In this document: one piece after another, positions 1-5,521 of the stretch
Layout: the number at the start of each line of letters is the position of its first letter
Numbering within the stretch: position 1 is the first letter of the stretch
Assembly: GCA_903927495.1 (NCBI GenBank)
Contig: CAIYNH010000411.1
Coordinates: forward strand, 1-6,550
Source: an uncultured beta proteobacterium
Lineage (GTDB): Bacteria > Pseudomonadota > Gammaproteobacteria > Burkholderiales > Burkholderiaceae_C
Direction of reading: 5' to 3'
Length of the DNA: 6,550 nt
Notes under the pieces: generated by a model
Told to the model about the DNA's origin: nothing
The model's database searches: none
Seen by the model: only the letters and a program-made list of their open reading frames with translations
Made by a program: the position numbers and the translations under genes

Positions 1-435
1 CGATTAGCGCTGGTGCGACTGGCATTTGCAGGTATGCCGCAGGTCTGCATCGATACCCAGGAGATGGACCGCAGCGGGCCGAGCTACACCATCGATACCT
101 TGAAGAGCGTGGCGAGTGCCGAACCTGGTGCAGAACTGTATTTAATTTTGGGCGCAGACCAAGCGGCAGCGTTGACGCGCTGGCGGGCGTGGCAACAGAT
201 TTTGCAAACCGCTATAATTTGTGTAGCTGCTCGTGCAGATCAAGTATGCGCCGGGACCTTATTTGATGCTGAGAAATTGTTTCCTGAACGTTTTTTGCAC
301 CTGACATTGCCAGCCATGCAACTGAGTGCAACCCAGATTCGCACCCTGGTTTGCACCGGACAATCGGTGCAAACACTGGTGTCCGAGCCCGTTGCACGGT
401 ATATTGCCACCCACCACCTTTACCAATCGAATTGA
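1..435 (+). CDS. nadD: Nicotinate-nucleotide adenylyltransferase, C-terminal part (5' end outside window)
   Basis: NadD transfers AMP from ATP to nicotinate mononucleotide, giving deamido-NAD in cytoplasmic NAD synthesis. The reading frame is open from base 1, and its first residues (RLALVRLAF) already match the conserved region after the N-terminal nucleotide-binding site, so the gene begins upstream; 144 residues are visible of a family usually slightly above 200. Family landmarks, numbered from the first visible codon, are GPSYTIDTL (26-34), LILGADQ (48-54) followed by RW (60-61), the C-terminal LSATQIR (108-114, the ISSTxIR ATP-binding motif) and a final V..YI..H.LY. The N-terminal GxFDPxHxGH motif is not in the window. 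The stop TGA (433-435) shares its last base with the rsfS ATG, the usual nadD-rsfS arrangement. No frameshift or missing residue is seen in the visible part. Confidence 0.95.
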   Translation, partial: RLALVRLAFAGMPQVCIDTQEMDRSGPSYTIDTLKSVASAEPGAELYLILGADQAAALTRWRAWQQILQTAIICVAARADQVCAGTLFDAEKLFPERFLHLTLPAMQLSATQIRTLVCTGQSVQTLVSEPVARYIATHHLYQSN

Positions 436-1262
436 TGACTACCCAAACCACACCCAAAGCGCCTGCCAAGACGGCCGCAAAAACGGCCGCTAAATCCACA
501 CTCAAAGCGGTGACCAAGCCAGTGACCAAGCCGGCCAGCAAGCTTGCCAGCAGCACTGTGGTTAAAAAGGACGTGCAAAAACTGCAACGCGCCATCGTGG
601 ATGGTCTGGAAGACGTCAAGGCACAAGATGTGGTGGTGTTCGATACTGAGCATTTGTCTTCGTTGTTCGAACGTGTAATCATCGCCTCGGGCACCTCAAA
701 TCGACAAACCAAAGCGCTAGCTTTTAGTGTCATGGATGCGGTGCGCGAAGCGGGTTTTCCCAAGCCACGGATGGAGGGTGAGGCCAACGGCGAGTGGATC
801 ATTGTCGATTGTGGTCAGGCCGTGGTGCACGTCATGCAACCCACATATCGCCTCTACTACAACCTTGAAGAACTGTGGGGCGAAAAGCCAGTGCGCCTGA
901 AATTGGGTGCGGCCAAACCGGAGGCCAAGGTGGTCGCCAAACCACTCAAGGAAGTCAGCTCCAAGCAAGCCGAGAGTCTAAAACGTTCCAGCGCCGCCAA
1001 GAAGGGGGTCGCTGAAGAGTTTCCGTCCAAAGCTCAGGTCAAAAAGAACATGGCTGCGAAAGCGGTCAGCCCTAAGCCAGCTGCAAGCAAACCTGCGCGC
1101 CGAAGTGCTGCACCCGTCGCAGGCAAAACATCTGCGGCCAAAGCGTCCGTGGTGAAAGCCAAAATCAAAACATTGGTGGTGAATGCACCGGTGAAGCCGG
1201 CGGCTAAAAAAATGGCTGCAGTAAAAACCCCAAGCAAACGCCCAGCCATTCGCAAACCCTGA
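435..1262 (+). CDS. rsfS: Ribosome silencing factor RsfS (Iojap/YbeB) with long basic extensions
   Basis: RsfS binds protein uL14 of the 50S subunit and blocks joining to the 30S subunit, lowering translation when nutrients are scarce. The domain spans about residues 46-157: LQRAIVDGLED (50-60), VVVFDTEHLSSLFERVIIAS (67-86), TSNRQTKALA (87-96) and a GEWIIVD (119-125) to LYYNLEELWG (140-149) segment. The start chosen is ATG 435, overlapping the nadD stop (TGATG); no clear ribosome binding site precedes it, so re-initiation is likely. The protein is 275 residues, more than twice the usual 105-130. Residues 1-45 are Lys/Ala/Thr/Pro-rich, and residues 158-275 form a tail with about 25 Lys and 28 Ala; its last 80 residues contain no Asp or Glu. 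The tails resemble histone-H1-like or AlgP-type regions and are probably disordered; binding to RNA or ribosome is inference. The core assignment is firm. Confidence 0.95.
   Translation: MTTQTTPKAPAKTAAKTAAKSTLKAVTKPVTKPASKLASSTVVKKDVQKLQRAIVDGLEDVKAQDVVVFDTEHLSSLFERVIIASGTSNRQTKALAFSVMDAVREAGFPKPRMEGEANGEWIIVDCGQAVVHVMQPTYRLYYNLEELWGEKPVRLKLGAAKPEAKVVAKPLKEVSSKQAESLKRSSAAKKGVAEEFPSKAQVKKNMAAKAVSPKPAASKPARRSAAPVAGKTSAAKASVVKAKIKTLVVNAPVKPAAKKMAAVKTPSKRPAIRKP
468..533 (+). repeat. Two degenerate 12-bp tandem duplications in the rsfS N-terminal extension
   Basis: Bases 468-479 and 480-491 are near-identical 12-mers (AAGACGGCCGCA and AAAACGGCCGCT) encoding KTAA twice. Bases 510-521 and 522-533 (GTGACCAAGCCA and GTGACCAAGCCG) encode VTKP twice. 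Both units are whole codons, so copy-number change would keep the frame. They suggest the basic N-terminal arm grew by short in-frame duplications. Confidence 0.75.
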
Positions 1263-1271
1263 CGTTGCGTT

Positions 1272-1739
1272 GTGCGACTGCTGATCGTTGCTGTCGGTCA
1301 ACGCGTGCCCGATTGGGCGCAAACTGCTTGGGAGGACTACGCCAAGCGCTTTCCCTTTGAGTTGAAGGTCGAACTCAAGGCAGTCAAAACCGAGCCCCGT
1401 GCCTCCAAATCGCTCGAAACCTTGTACGCTGCCGAGCGTACCCGCATTGAGGCAGCCATTCCCAAAGGCTTTCGGATCGTGGCGCTGGATGAGCGCGGCA
1501 CATCCATGAGTACGCTGGCCTTGGCCAGCAAACTGCAGGCGTGGCAACTCTCGGGTGATGATGTGGCGCTGGTGATTGGCGGGCCAGATGGTCTTGATCC
1601 GGCTTTCAGGCAAGCAGCTCATGAACGTATTCGTCTGTCGGATCTGACCTTGCCTCACGCTTTTGTGCGGGTGCTGTTGATTGAGCAGTTGTACCGCGCC
1701 TGGTCGATCAACGCCAACCACCCCTACCACCGGGAATAG
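1272..1739 (+). CDS. rlmH: 23S rRNA (pseudouridine-1915-N3)-methyltransferase RlmH
   Basis: RlmH is a small SPOUT (trefoil-knot) enzyme that uses S-adenosylmethionine to methylate N3 of pseudouridine 1915 in helix 69 of 23S rRNA, late in assembly of the 70S ribosome. The 155-residue product has the normal family length. Visible hallmarks are [10 protein letters not shown] at the N-terminus, VALDERG (70-76), the SAM-binding loop VIGGPDG (101-107), the knot region [20 protein letters not shown] (122-141) and the C-terminal HPYHRE (150-155). The start is a GTG at 1272: it is the only start candidate after the rsfS stop in this same frame and gives the expected N-terminus. Only 9 nt separate it from rsfS and no good ribosome binding site is seen, so translation is probably coupled to rsfS. 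The rsfS-rlmH pair is very widely conserved. Nothing is missing or broken. Confidence 0.97.
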   Translation: MRLLIVAVGQRVPDWAQTAWEDYAKRFPFELKVELKAVKTEPRASKSLETLYAAERTRIEAAIPKGFRIVALDERGTSMSTLALASKLQAWQLSGDDVALVIGGPDGLDPAFRQAAHERIRLSDLTLPHAFVRVLLIEQLYRAWSINANHPYHRE

Positions 1740-1843
1740 TTGTCTGTCTGAACCATGATTGTCGTTGTGGCCCAGCCTTGTCGCCAGAACTGCCAGCGCT
1801 TGGCGGTTTTGATATGAATGATTTGAAAATGGAATAACTCAAG
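1740..1843 (+). other. Intergenic gap between rlmH and maf
   Basis: This 104 bp gap is the largest in the left-hand gene block. It contains a short hairpin (separate entry). The only ORF-like stretches are an ATG-started 20-codon frame at 1755-1817 and a 7-codon frame at 1814-1837, neither with a convincing ribosome binding site or recognisable product. No convincing -35/-10 pair was found. Confidence 0.5.
1792..1810 (+). terminator. Weak hairpin with short T run between rlmH and maf
   Basis: GCCAG (1792-1796) can pair with TTGGC (1800-1804), including one G-T wobble, around a CGC loop. GG and then four T follow (1807-1810). A competing pairing of CGCCA (1782-1786) with TGGCG (1801-1805) is also possible. 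The stem is short and the T run poor, so at best this is an attenuating or inefficient terminator at the end of nadD-rsfS-rlmH; it may equally be chance. Confidence 0.2.
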
Positions 1844-2446
1844 ATGACCGCAATGATTTATTTGGCATCGCAAAGCCCGCGCCGCAGACAGTTGCTGGAG
1901 CAATTGGGTGTGGCTTATGAGTTGCTGCTGCCTGACGCCGATGAAGATGCTGAAGCGCTTGAAGCCGTGTTGCCGCGTGAGTCACCAGTGGCTTACGTGG
2001 AGCGGGTCACCCAACTCAAATTGGATGCCGCACTACAACGACTCAAGCTCCGGGGGCTGCCAGCGGCACCTATATTGTGCTCAGACACCACCGTTGCGCT
2101 GGGCCGCGTCATTTTTGGTAAGCCTGTCGATGCCGCTGATGCCGTGCGCATGCTGGCCGCTTTGTCGGGTAAGACGCACCGTGTCCTGACCGCCGTGGCC
2201 CTGGGTACCCCCGCGCAGCGTCAGCAGGCGTTGTCAATTTCCAAAGTCACTTTTGCGGCAATGAATGCGGCGCAAATCTCAACTTATGTAGCGAGTGGTG
2301 AACCCATGGGAAAAGCCGGTGCCTACGCGGTGCAGGGCAGGGCGGCAGCGCTTATCTCGCACATGAGTGGTAGTTACAGCGGCATCATGGGATTACCCAT
2401 GTTTGAGACCGCCCAACTTCTCCGGCTGAGTGGGTTCAAAATCTAG
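1844..2446 (+). CDS. maf: Maf-family nucleotide pyrophosphatase, YhdE (dTTP/UTP) type
   Basis: Maf proteins hydrolyse non-canonical or excess nucleoside triphosphates to the monophosphate and pyrophosphate; the YhdE branch prefers dTTP, UTP and modified pyrimidines. The 200-residue product has the family length. Motifs seen are [16 protein letters not shown] (7-22, the conserved SxSPRR phosphate-binding segment), the catalytic Asp in CSDTTVALG (79-87, D81), FGKP (91-94), [10 protein letters not shown] (109-118), [10 protein letters not shown] (156-165) and [18 protein letters not shown] (176-193). The KAGAYxxQG segment is what points to YhdE rather than to the m7GTP-specific YceF branch. The start is ATG 1844; a second in-frame ATG at 1853 would remove three residues and cannot be excluded because the only purine-rich stretch upstream (GGA at 1831) is poorly placed. 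In many Burkholderiales an RNase G gene follows maf; here a convergent regulator does. Confidence 0.95.
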   Translation: MTAMIYLASQSPRRRQLLEQLGVAYELLLPDADEDAEALEAVLPRESPVAYVERVTQLKLDAALQRLKLRGLPAAPILCSDTTVALGRVIFGKPVDAADAVRMLAALSGKTHRVLTAVALGTPAQRQQALSISKVTFAAMNAAQISTYVASGEPMGKAGAYAVQGRAAALISHMSGSYSGIMGLPMFETAQLLRLSGFKI

Positions 2447-2480
2447 TCAGATAGCAAGTCGGAGAGCGAGGCTGAAGTGG
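2447..2480. other. Convergent junction between maf and the MocR-type regulator
   Basis: Only 34 bp separate the two converging stop codons. I see no GC-rich stem followed by a T run on either strand, so no terminator is called. This point separates the housekeeping block from the catabolic cluster. Confidence 0.5.
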
Positions 2481-3977
2481 TCAATCCATGTGCACTTGGC
2501 AACAAACCGGCTCCATGCGCTTTAGTGCAAGCAGCAGGGCATTCGCCAAAATGGGACCAAAATGGTCAATTTCGGCCAAAGGTGCGTAACCGTAACCAAT
2601 GATCAGCCCCCGAAGGTCTCGGCGCCTGATGCAGTAGCCTGAAAGCGGACGTACCGTCAAGCCCAATTTACCAAGCTGTCTGGCCAACATCTGATCGTCC
2701 AGCGAGCCTGGCAAGCGCAAACACAAATGCAAGCCTTGCTCGGCACCCGTAATTTTGGCTTGCTCGCCCAGGCAAGGGCGTAATGCGGCCAGCAGGCTGG
2801 TACGTCGTTGGGCATAACTTTGGCGCGCTTTGCGCAAGGCGCTAGCGAAATGGCCCATGTCAATGAATTCGGCCAGGGCAGCTTGAACCGGCATCTGACC
2901 GGGTCGGTTCAGGTCGTAATGGGCTCGTTTGAAGGCGCTGGCCAAGCCTTTTGGTACCACCATGTAGCCCAATTTAAGTCCGGGATAAAGCACCTTAGAA
3001 AATGAGCCCAGGTAAATTACTCGCTCATCGGTGTCGAGTCCAGCCAAGGAGGAGATGGGCGGGCCACTGAAGCGGAACTCGCTGTCGTAATCGTCCTCCA
3101 GTATCCATGCTTGGTGCTGGCGCGCCAGTGACAGGATTTGGTGGCGACGCGCCAACGACATCACGGCTCCCGTCGGGTACTGGTGAGAGGGGGTGACATA
3201 AATCAGTCGTGGTGGCGTGCTGTCGTCCCGGGTTTGCGGCGCAATGCCTTGCTCATCGACGGCAATGGCATGCATGGTTAGACCTGTGGCCATAAAAGCT
3301 TTGATGGCACCCCAATAGGCCGGGTCTTCCAGCCAGACCGTGTCAGCATGATCCGCCAGCAACTGTGAGCAGAGTTCAAGTGACTCCTGGGTGCCGCTGG
3401 TGATAATAATTTGTTCGATGTCCAGCGGCACGCTACGAAATACCCGCAGGTAGTCGGCCACCGCACGGCGCAGCGGCGCGTAGCCGCCGGAACTGCTGTA
3501 ATCCAGCATCTCGGGGTAGGTCATGCGCCAGTGTTTGTTTTGCAACCGCTGCCAGAGTGTTACCGGAAACGCGCTGAAGTCGGCAATGCCAGGGGTAAAG
3601 GGCTGAATTTCGAGTTCTGAGGCGCAAAACGAGCTGCACAACAATTGTCCACGCGGCGACAGGCTAGCCTGCTGATCCTTTTGCGAGGGTTGTCGTTGTG
3701 TTCCAATTTTTGGTACACCCTCGTTTACAAACGTGCCACTGCCCACCCGGCTGGTCAAATAGCCTTCCACCGTTAGCTGATTGATCGCCGCCACCACGGT
3801 GTTGCGCGAAATGTGCAGATCCATAGTGAGCTCACGGCTGGATGGCAAGCGTTCGCCAGCTGTGAGCTTACCGTCCAGGATGGCACGCCTGAGCGCTTCG
3901 TAAAGTTGCCGATGCAAGGGCAGCCTTGAGGATCCACCGGAGCGCGAAATTTCAGTCAGAAGCAGCTCTGAAAGCAT
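2481..3977 (-). CDS. MocR/GabR-family transcriptional regulator (GntR winged helix + PLP aminotransferase-like domain)
   Basis: A 498-residue protein with the two-domain MocR layout. Residues about 17-86 are a GntR-type winged helix: LPLHRQLYEALRRAILDGKL (19-38), GERLPSSREL (41-50), ISRNTVVAAINQL (56-68), GYLTSRVGSGTFV (72-84). A linker runs to about 125. The rest is a fold-type-I aminotransferase-like domain: SGGYAPLRRAVADYL (163-177), TSGTQESL (193-200), VTPSHQYPTG (261-270), LEDDYDSEFRFSG (293-305), and SFSK (325-328) in which K328 is the expected Schiff-base lysine for PLP. Such proteins usually sense an amine or amino acid through external aldimine formation and act on adjacent genes. 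It diverges from the glutamine-synthetase-like gene across 115 bp with palindromes, so that gene and the aminotransferase after it are the likely targets. No strong ribosome binding site precedes ATG 3977. Its 3' end faces maf, 34 bp apart. The ligand is unknown; putrescine, GABA or a related compound is inference. Confidence 0.92.
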   Translation of the reverse strand: MLSELLLTEISRSGGSSRLPLHRQLYEALRRAILDGKLTAGERLPSSRELTMDLHISRNTVVAAINQLTVEGYLTSRVGSGTFVNEGVPKIGTQRQPSQKDQQASLSPRGQLLCSSFCASELEIQPFTPGIADFSAFPVTLWQRLQNKHWRMTYPEMLDYSSSGGYAPLRRAVADYLRVFRSVPLDIEQIIITSGTQESLELCSQLLADHADTVWLEDPAYWGAIKAFMATGLTMHAIAVDEQGIAPQTRDDSTPPRLIYVTPSHQYPTGAVMSLARRHQILSLARQHQAWILEDDYDSEFRFSGPPISSLAGLDTDERVIYLGSFSKVLYPGLKLGYMVVPKGLASAFKRAHYDLNRPGQMPVQAALAEFIDMGHFASALRKARQSYAQRRTSLLAALRPCLGEQAKITGAEQGLHLCLRLPGSLDDQMLARQLGKLGLTVRPLSGYCIRRRDLRGLIIGYGYAPLAEIDHFGPILANALLLALKRMEPVCCQVHMD

Positions 3978-4004
3978 AAAGTGGCACCATCTGTTTGGTT
4001 TAAA

Positions 4005-4023
4005 TGGCTCTGATTGTGAGCCA
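4005..4023. promoter_or_regulatory. Inverted repeat TGGCTC-N7-GAGCCA, candidate operator
   Basis: TGGCTC (4005-4010) and GAGCCA (4018-4023) are perfect 6-bp inverted arms separated by 7 bp. Symmetry extends outward to AAA/TTT if one extra A (4024) is allowed. The 13-bp centre-to-centre spacing is compatible with binding by a dimeric winged-helix protein. Assignment to the adjacent MocR-type regulator is inferred from position only. Confidence 0.4.
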
Positions 4024-4039
4024 ATTTTGAGGCCACAAT
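4013..4039. promoter_or_regulatory. Second, overlapping inverted repeat ATTGTG(A)GCC ... GGCCACAAT
   Basis: ATTGTG (4013-4018) and CACAAT (4034-4039) are perfect inverted arms; inside them GCC (4020-4022) and GGC (4031-4033) continue the symmetry with one extra A (4019) on the left side. The right arm of the first repeat (4018-4023) lies inside the left arm of this one, so GAGCC could pair in two ways. GAGCCA (4018-4023) and GAGGCCA (4029-4035) can also be read as imperfect direct repeats, a layout known for GabR-like proteins. Confidence 0.35.
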
Positions 4040-4082
4040 GGTCTTTGGATCTTTTTTATGACGAGGCTGACCCGTACCGCCC

Positions 4083-4086
4083 GGAG
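4083..4086 (+). promoter_or_regulatory. Ribosome binding site GGAG that fixes the start of the synthetase gene
   Basis: GGAG lies 6 nt before ATG 4093, an ideal Shine-Dalgarno position. It favours ATG 4093 over an in-frame TTG at 4027, which would add 22 residues not expected in the family and would place the inverted repeats next to or inside the start region. Confidence 0.75.
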
Positions 4087-4092
4087 CAAACT

Positions 4093-5460
4093 ATGGATGA
4101 TAAAAAATCGATGAATTTCAACGATCTGGAACAGTGGCTCAATGAGCGACGAGTGACCGAGGTTGAATGTCTGGTGCCCGACTTGACCGGTGTTGCGAGA
4201 GGCAAGATTTTGCCGCGTGGCAAGTTCACCGAAGACCGCGGCATGCGCTTGCCGCAATCGGTGGTGGCCATGGGCGTAACCGGGGAGTTTCCAGAAAGTG
4301 GCCCCTATTACGATGTCATCGACCCCACAGACAAAGACATGCAACTGCGCCCAGATCCATCCACTGTGCGCATCGTGCCCTGGGCCACTGACCCCACCGC
4401 GCAGGTGATACACGACTGTTTTGATCACCGTGGCAATCTGGTCCCATTTGCCCCGCGCACGGTGTTACGCAGGGTCTGCGACTTGTTTGCAGCTGAAGGT
4501 TTGCAACCGATCGTTGCGCCTGAATTGGAGTTTTACCTGACAGCCCGCAACACCGACCCGAATACCTTGTTGCGCCCGCCGATTGGTCGCAGTGGCCGTG
4601 CCGAGACCTCGCGCCAAGCCTATAGCATTGATGCCGTGAACGAGTTTGACCCACTGTTCGAGGAGATTTACGACTATTCAGACAAGATGGAACTGAATGT
4701 CGATACCCTGATTCACGAAATTGGTGCAGGGCAGATGGAGATCAACTTTTTTCACGCTGAACCGTTGGGTTTGGCAGATGAAGTGTTCTTTTTCAAGCGC
4801 ACTGTGCGTGAGTCAGCGTTGCGGCACGATATGTACGCGACCTTTATGGCCAAACCAATCGCAGGTGAACCCGGCAGTGCCATGCATGTGCACCAAAGTA
4901 TTTTGAATATTGCCACCGGCAAGAATATTTTTAGCAATGAAGATGGCACACCCTCGGCGGCGTTCATGCACTATATCGGTGGGCTGCAGCGCTACATCCC
5001 GGCAGCGATGGTTTTAGTGGCTCCCTATGTGAATAGCTACCGGCGACTCTCACGCAATACTGCAGCCCCCATCAACATTGAATGGGGCTATGACAACCGC
5101 ACGGTGGGGATTCGCTCACCGATCTCATCGCCCGAAGCGCGTCGGGTTGAAAACCGTGTCATTGGTGCCGATGCCAACCCGTATGTGGCGCTGGCCATGA
5201 CATTGGCTTGTGGTTATTTAGGGCTGAAAAACAAGATCATGCCCAAGCCCGAAATGAAGGGTGATGCCTATTTGTCGCCGTATGCCTTGCCACGAAGTCT
5301 GGGGGAAGCGCTGGACTGGCTGCGTCGAGAGTCTGAATTGCATGAGGTACTTGGCAAAGAGTTCATTACTGTGTATTCGGAAATCAAAGAACTTGAATTT
5401 GATGAGTTCATGAAGGTTATTTCACCTTGGGAGCGTGAGCACTTGCTATTGCATGTGTAG
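4093..5460 (+). CDS. Glutamine synthetase family protein, gamma-glutamylputrescine synthetase-like (PuuA/SpuB/PauA type)
   Basis: This family joins glutamate through its gamma-carboxyl to an amine (putrescine or another polyamine or monoamine) using ATP, the first step of the gamma-glutamylated route to GABA. The 455-residue product has the type I glutamine synthetase layout: an N-terminal beta-Grasp region with VPDLTGVARGKILP (28-41), then the catalytic domain. Visible active-site elements are PELEFYL (143-149, metal ligand E144), HEIGAGQMEINF (208-219; E209, E216), GSAMHVHQS (261-269; H265), NSYRRLSRNTAAP (314-326), WGYDNRTVGIRSP (331-343) and RVENRVIGADANPY (351-364). The NLYDLP adenylylation motif of true GlnA is not present as such, and there is no glnB/glnK-like neighbour, so ammonia-assimilating GlnA is unlikely. 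A class III aminotransferase follows 61 bp later, as in Pseudomonas spuB-spuC. Substrate choice (putrescine, spermidine, ethanolamine, monoamine) cannot be read from sequence alone. Confidence 0.88.
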   Translation: MDDKKSMNFNDLEQWLNERRVTEVECLVPDLTGVARGKILPRGKFTEDRGMRLPQSVVAMGVTGEFPESGPYYDVIDPTDKDMQLRPDPSTVRIVPWATDPTAQVIHDCFDHRGNLVPFAPRTVLRRVCDLFAAEGLQPIVAPELEFYLTARNTDPNTLLRPPIGRSGRAETSRQAYSIDAVNEFDPLFEEIYDYSDKMELNVDTLIHEIGAGQMEINFFHAEPLGLADEVFFFKRTVRESALRHDMYATFMAKPIAGEPGSAMHVHQSILNIATGKNIFSNEDGTPSAAFMHYIGGLQRYIPAAMVLVAPYVNSYRRLSRNTAAPINIEWGYDNRTVGIRSPISSPEARRVENRVIGADANPYVALAMTLACGYLGLKNKIMPKPEMKGDAYLSPYALPRSLGEALDWLRRESELHEVLGKEFITVYSEIKELEFDEFMKVISPWEREHLLLHV

Positions 5461-5521
5461 CTAGCTGTGCTTATCTGGTATGCCTTAAACAACTATTTGA
5501 CTCATAAAAGGAAAACGCTTG
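5461..5521 (+). other. Spacer between synthetase and aminotransferase genes
   Basis: The 61 bp spacer is A/T-rich and shows no hairpin with a T run, so the two genes are probably on one transcript. It ends in the aminotransferase ribosome binding site. A small palindrome, AGCTAGCT, lies across the synthetase stop codon; no role is apparent. Confidence 0.5.
5508..5512 (+). promoter_or_regulatory. Ribosome binding site AAGGA for the aminotransferase
   Basis: AAGGA sits 9 nt before ATG 5522. An in-frame TTG immediately precedes that ATG, but ATG is preferred. Confidence 0.7.

Larger units (their letters stand above)
3978..4092. promoter_or_regulatory. Divergent promoter region for the MocR-type regulator and the amine-catabolism genes
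   Basis: This 115 bp region separates the regulator start (- strand) from the preferred start of the glutamine-synthetase-like gene (+ strand). It is more A/T-rich than its flanks and carries overlapping inverted repeats at 4005-4039. It must hold the promoters of both transcripts, but -35/-10 matches by eye are only about four of six on either strand (for example TTTAAA read on the - strand around 3999-4004), so no exact promoter is assigned. Confidence 0.6.

Noticed and set aside
351..434. Longer rsfS start upstream of 435, inside nadD
   Set aside because: It would overlap nadD by 84 bp and add residues unlike any RsfS; ATG 435 is the natural overlap start.
212..802. 196-codon open frame on the - strand over nadD and rsfS
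   Set aside because: It runs antisense to two well-supported genes, has low-complexity Leu/Ala/Val stretches that mirror the Lys/Ala codons of rsfS, and shows no recognisable domain.
978..1730. 250-codon open frame on the - strand over the rsfS tail and rlmH
   Set aside because: Although long, it is antisense to rlmH, whose protein is fully family-like. Its Phe/Gly/Arg/His-rich composition is the complement of the Lys/Ala tail, and no domain is recognisable.
1755..1817. 20-codon ORF between rlmH and maf
   Set aside because: It is very short, has no good ribosome binding site and no recognisable product; it fits chance occurrence.
4000..4654. Several - strand open frames beneath the synthetase gene
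   Set aside because: The + strand carries all glutamine synthetase motifs; the antisense frames have no recognised domain or ribosome binding site.
4093..5460. Housekeeping glutamine synthetase GlnA
   Set aside because: The sequence matches the amine-ligating branch (VARGK and ISPWERE type segments), lacks a clear NLYDLP adenylylation motif, and sits next to a SpuC-type gene.
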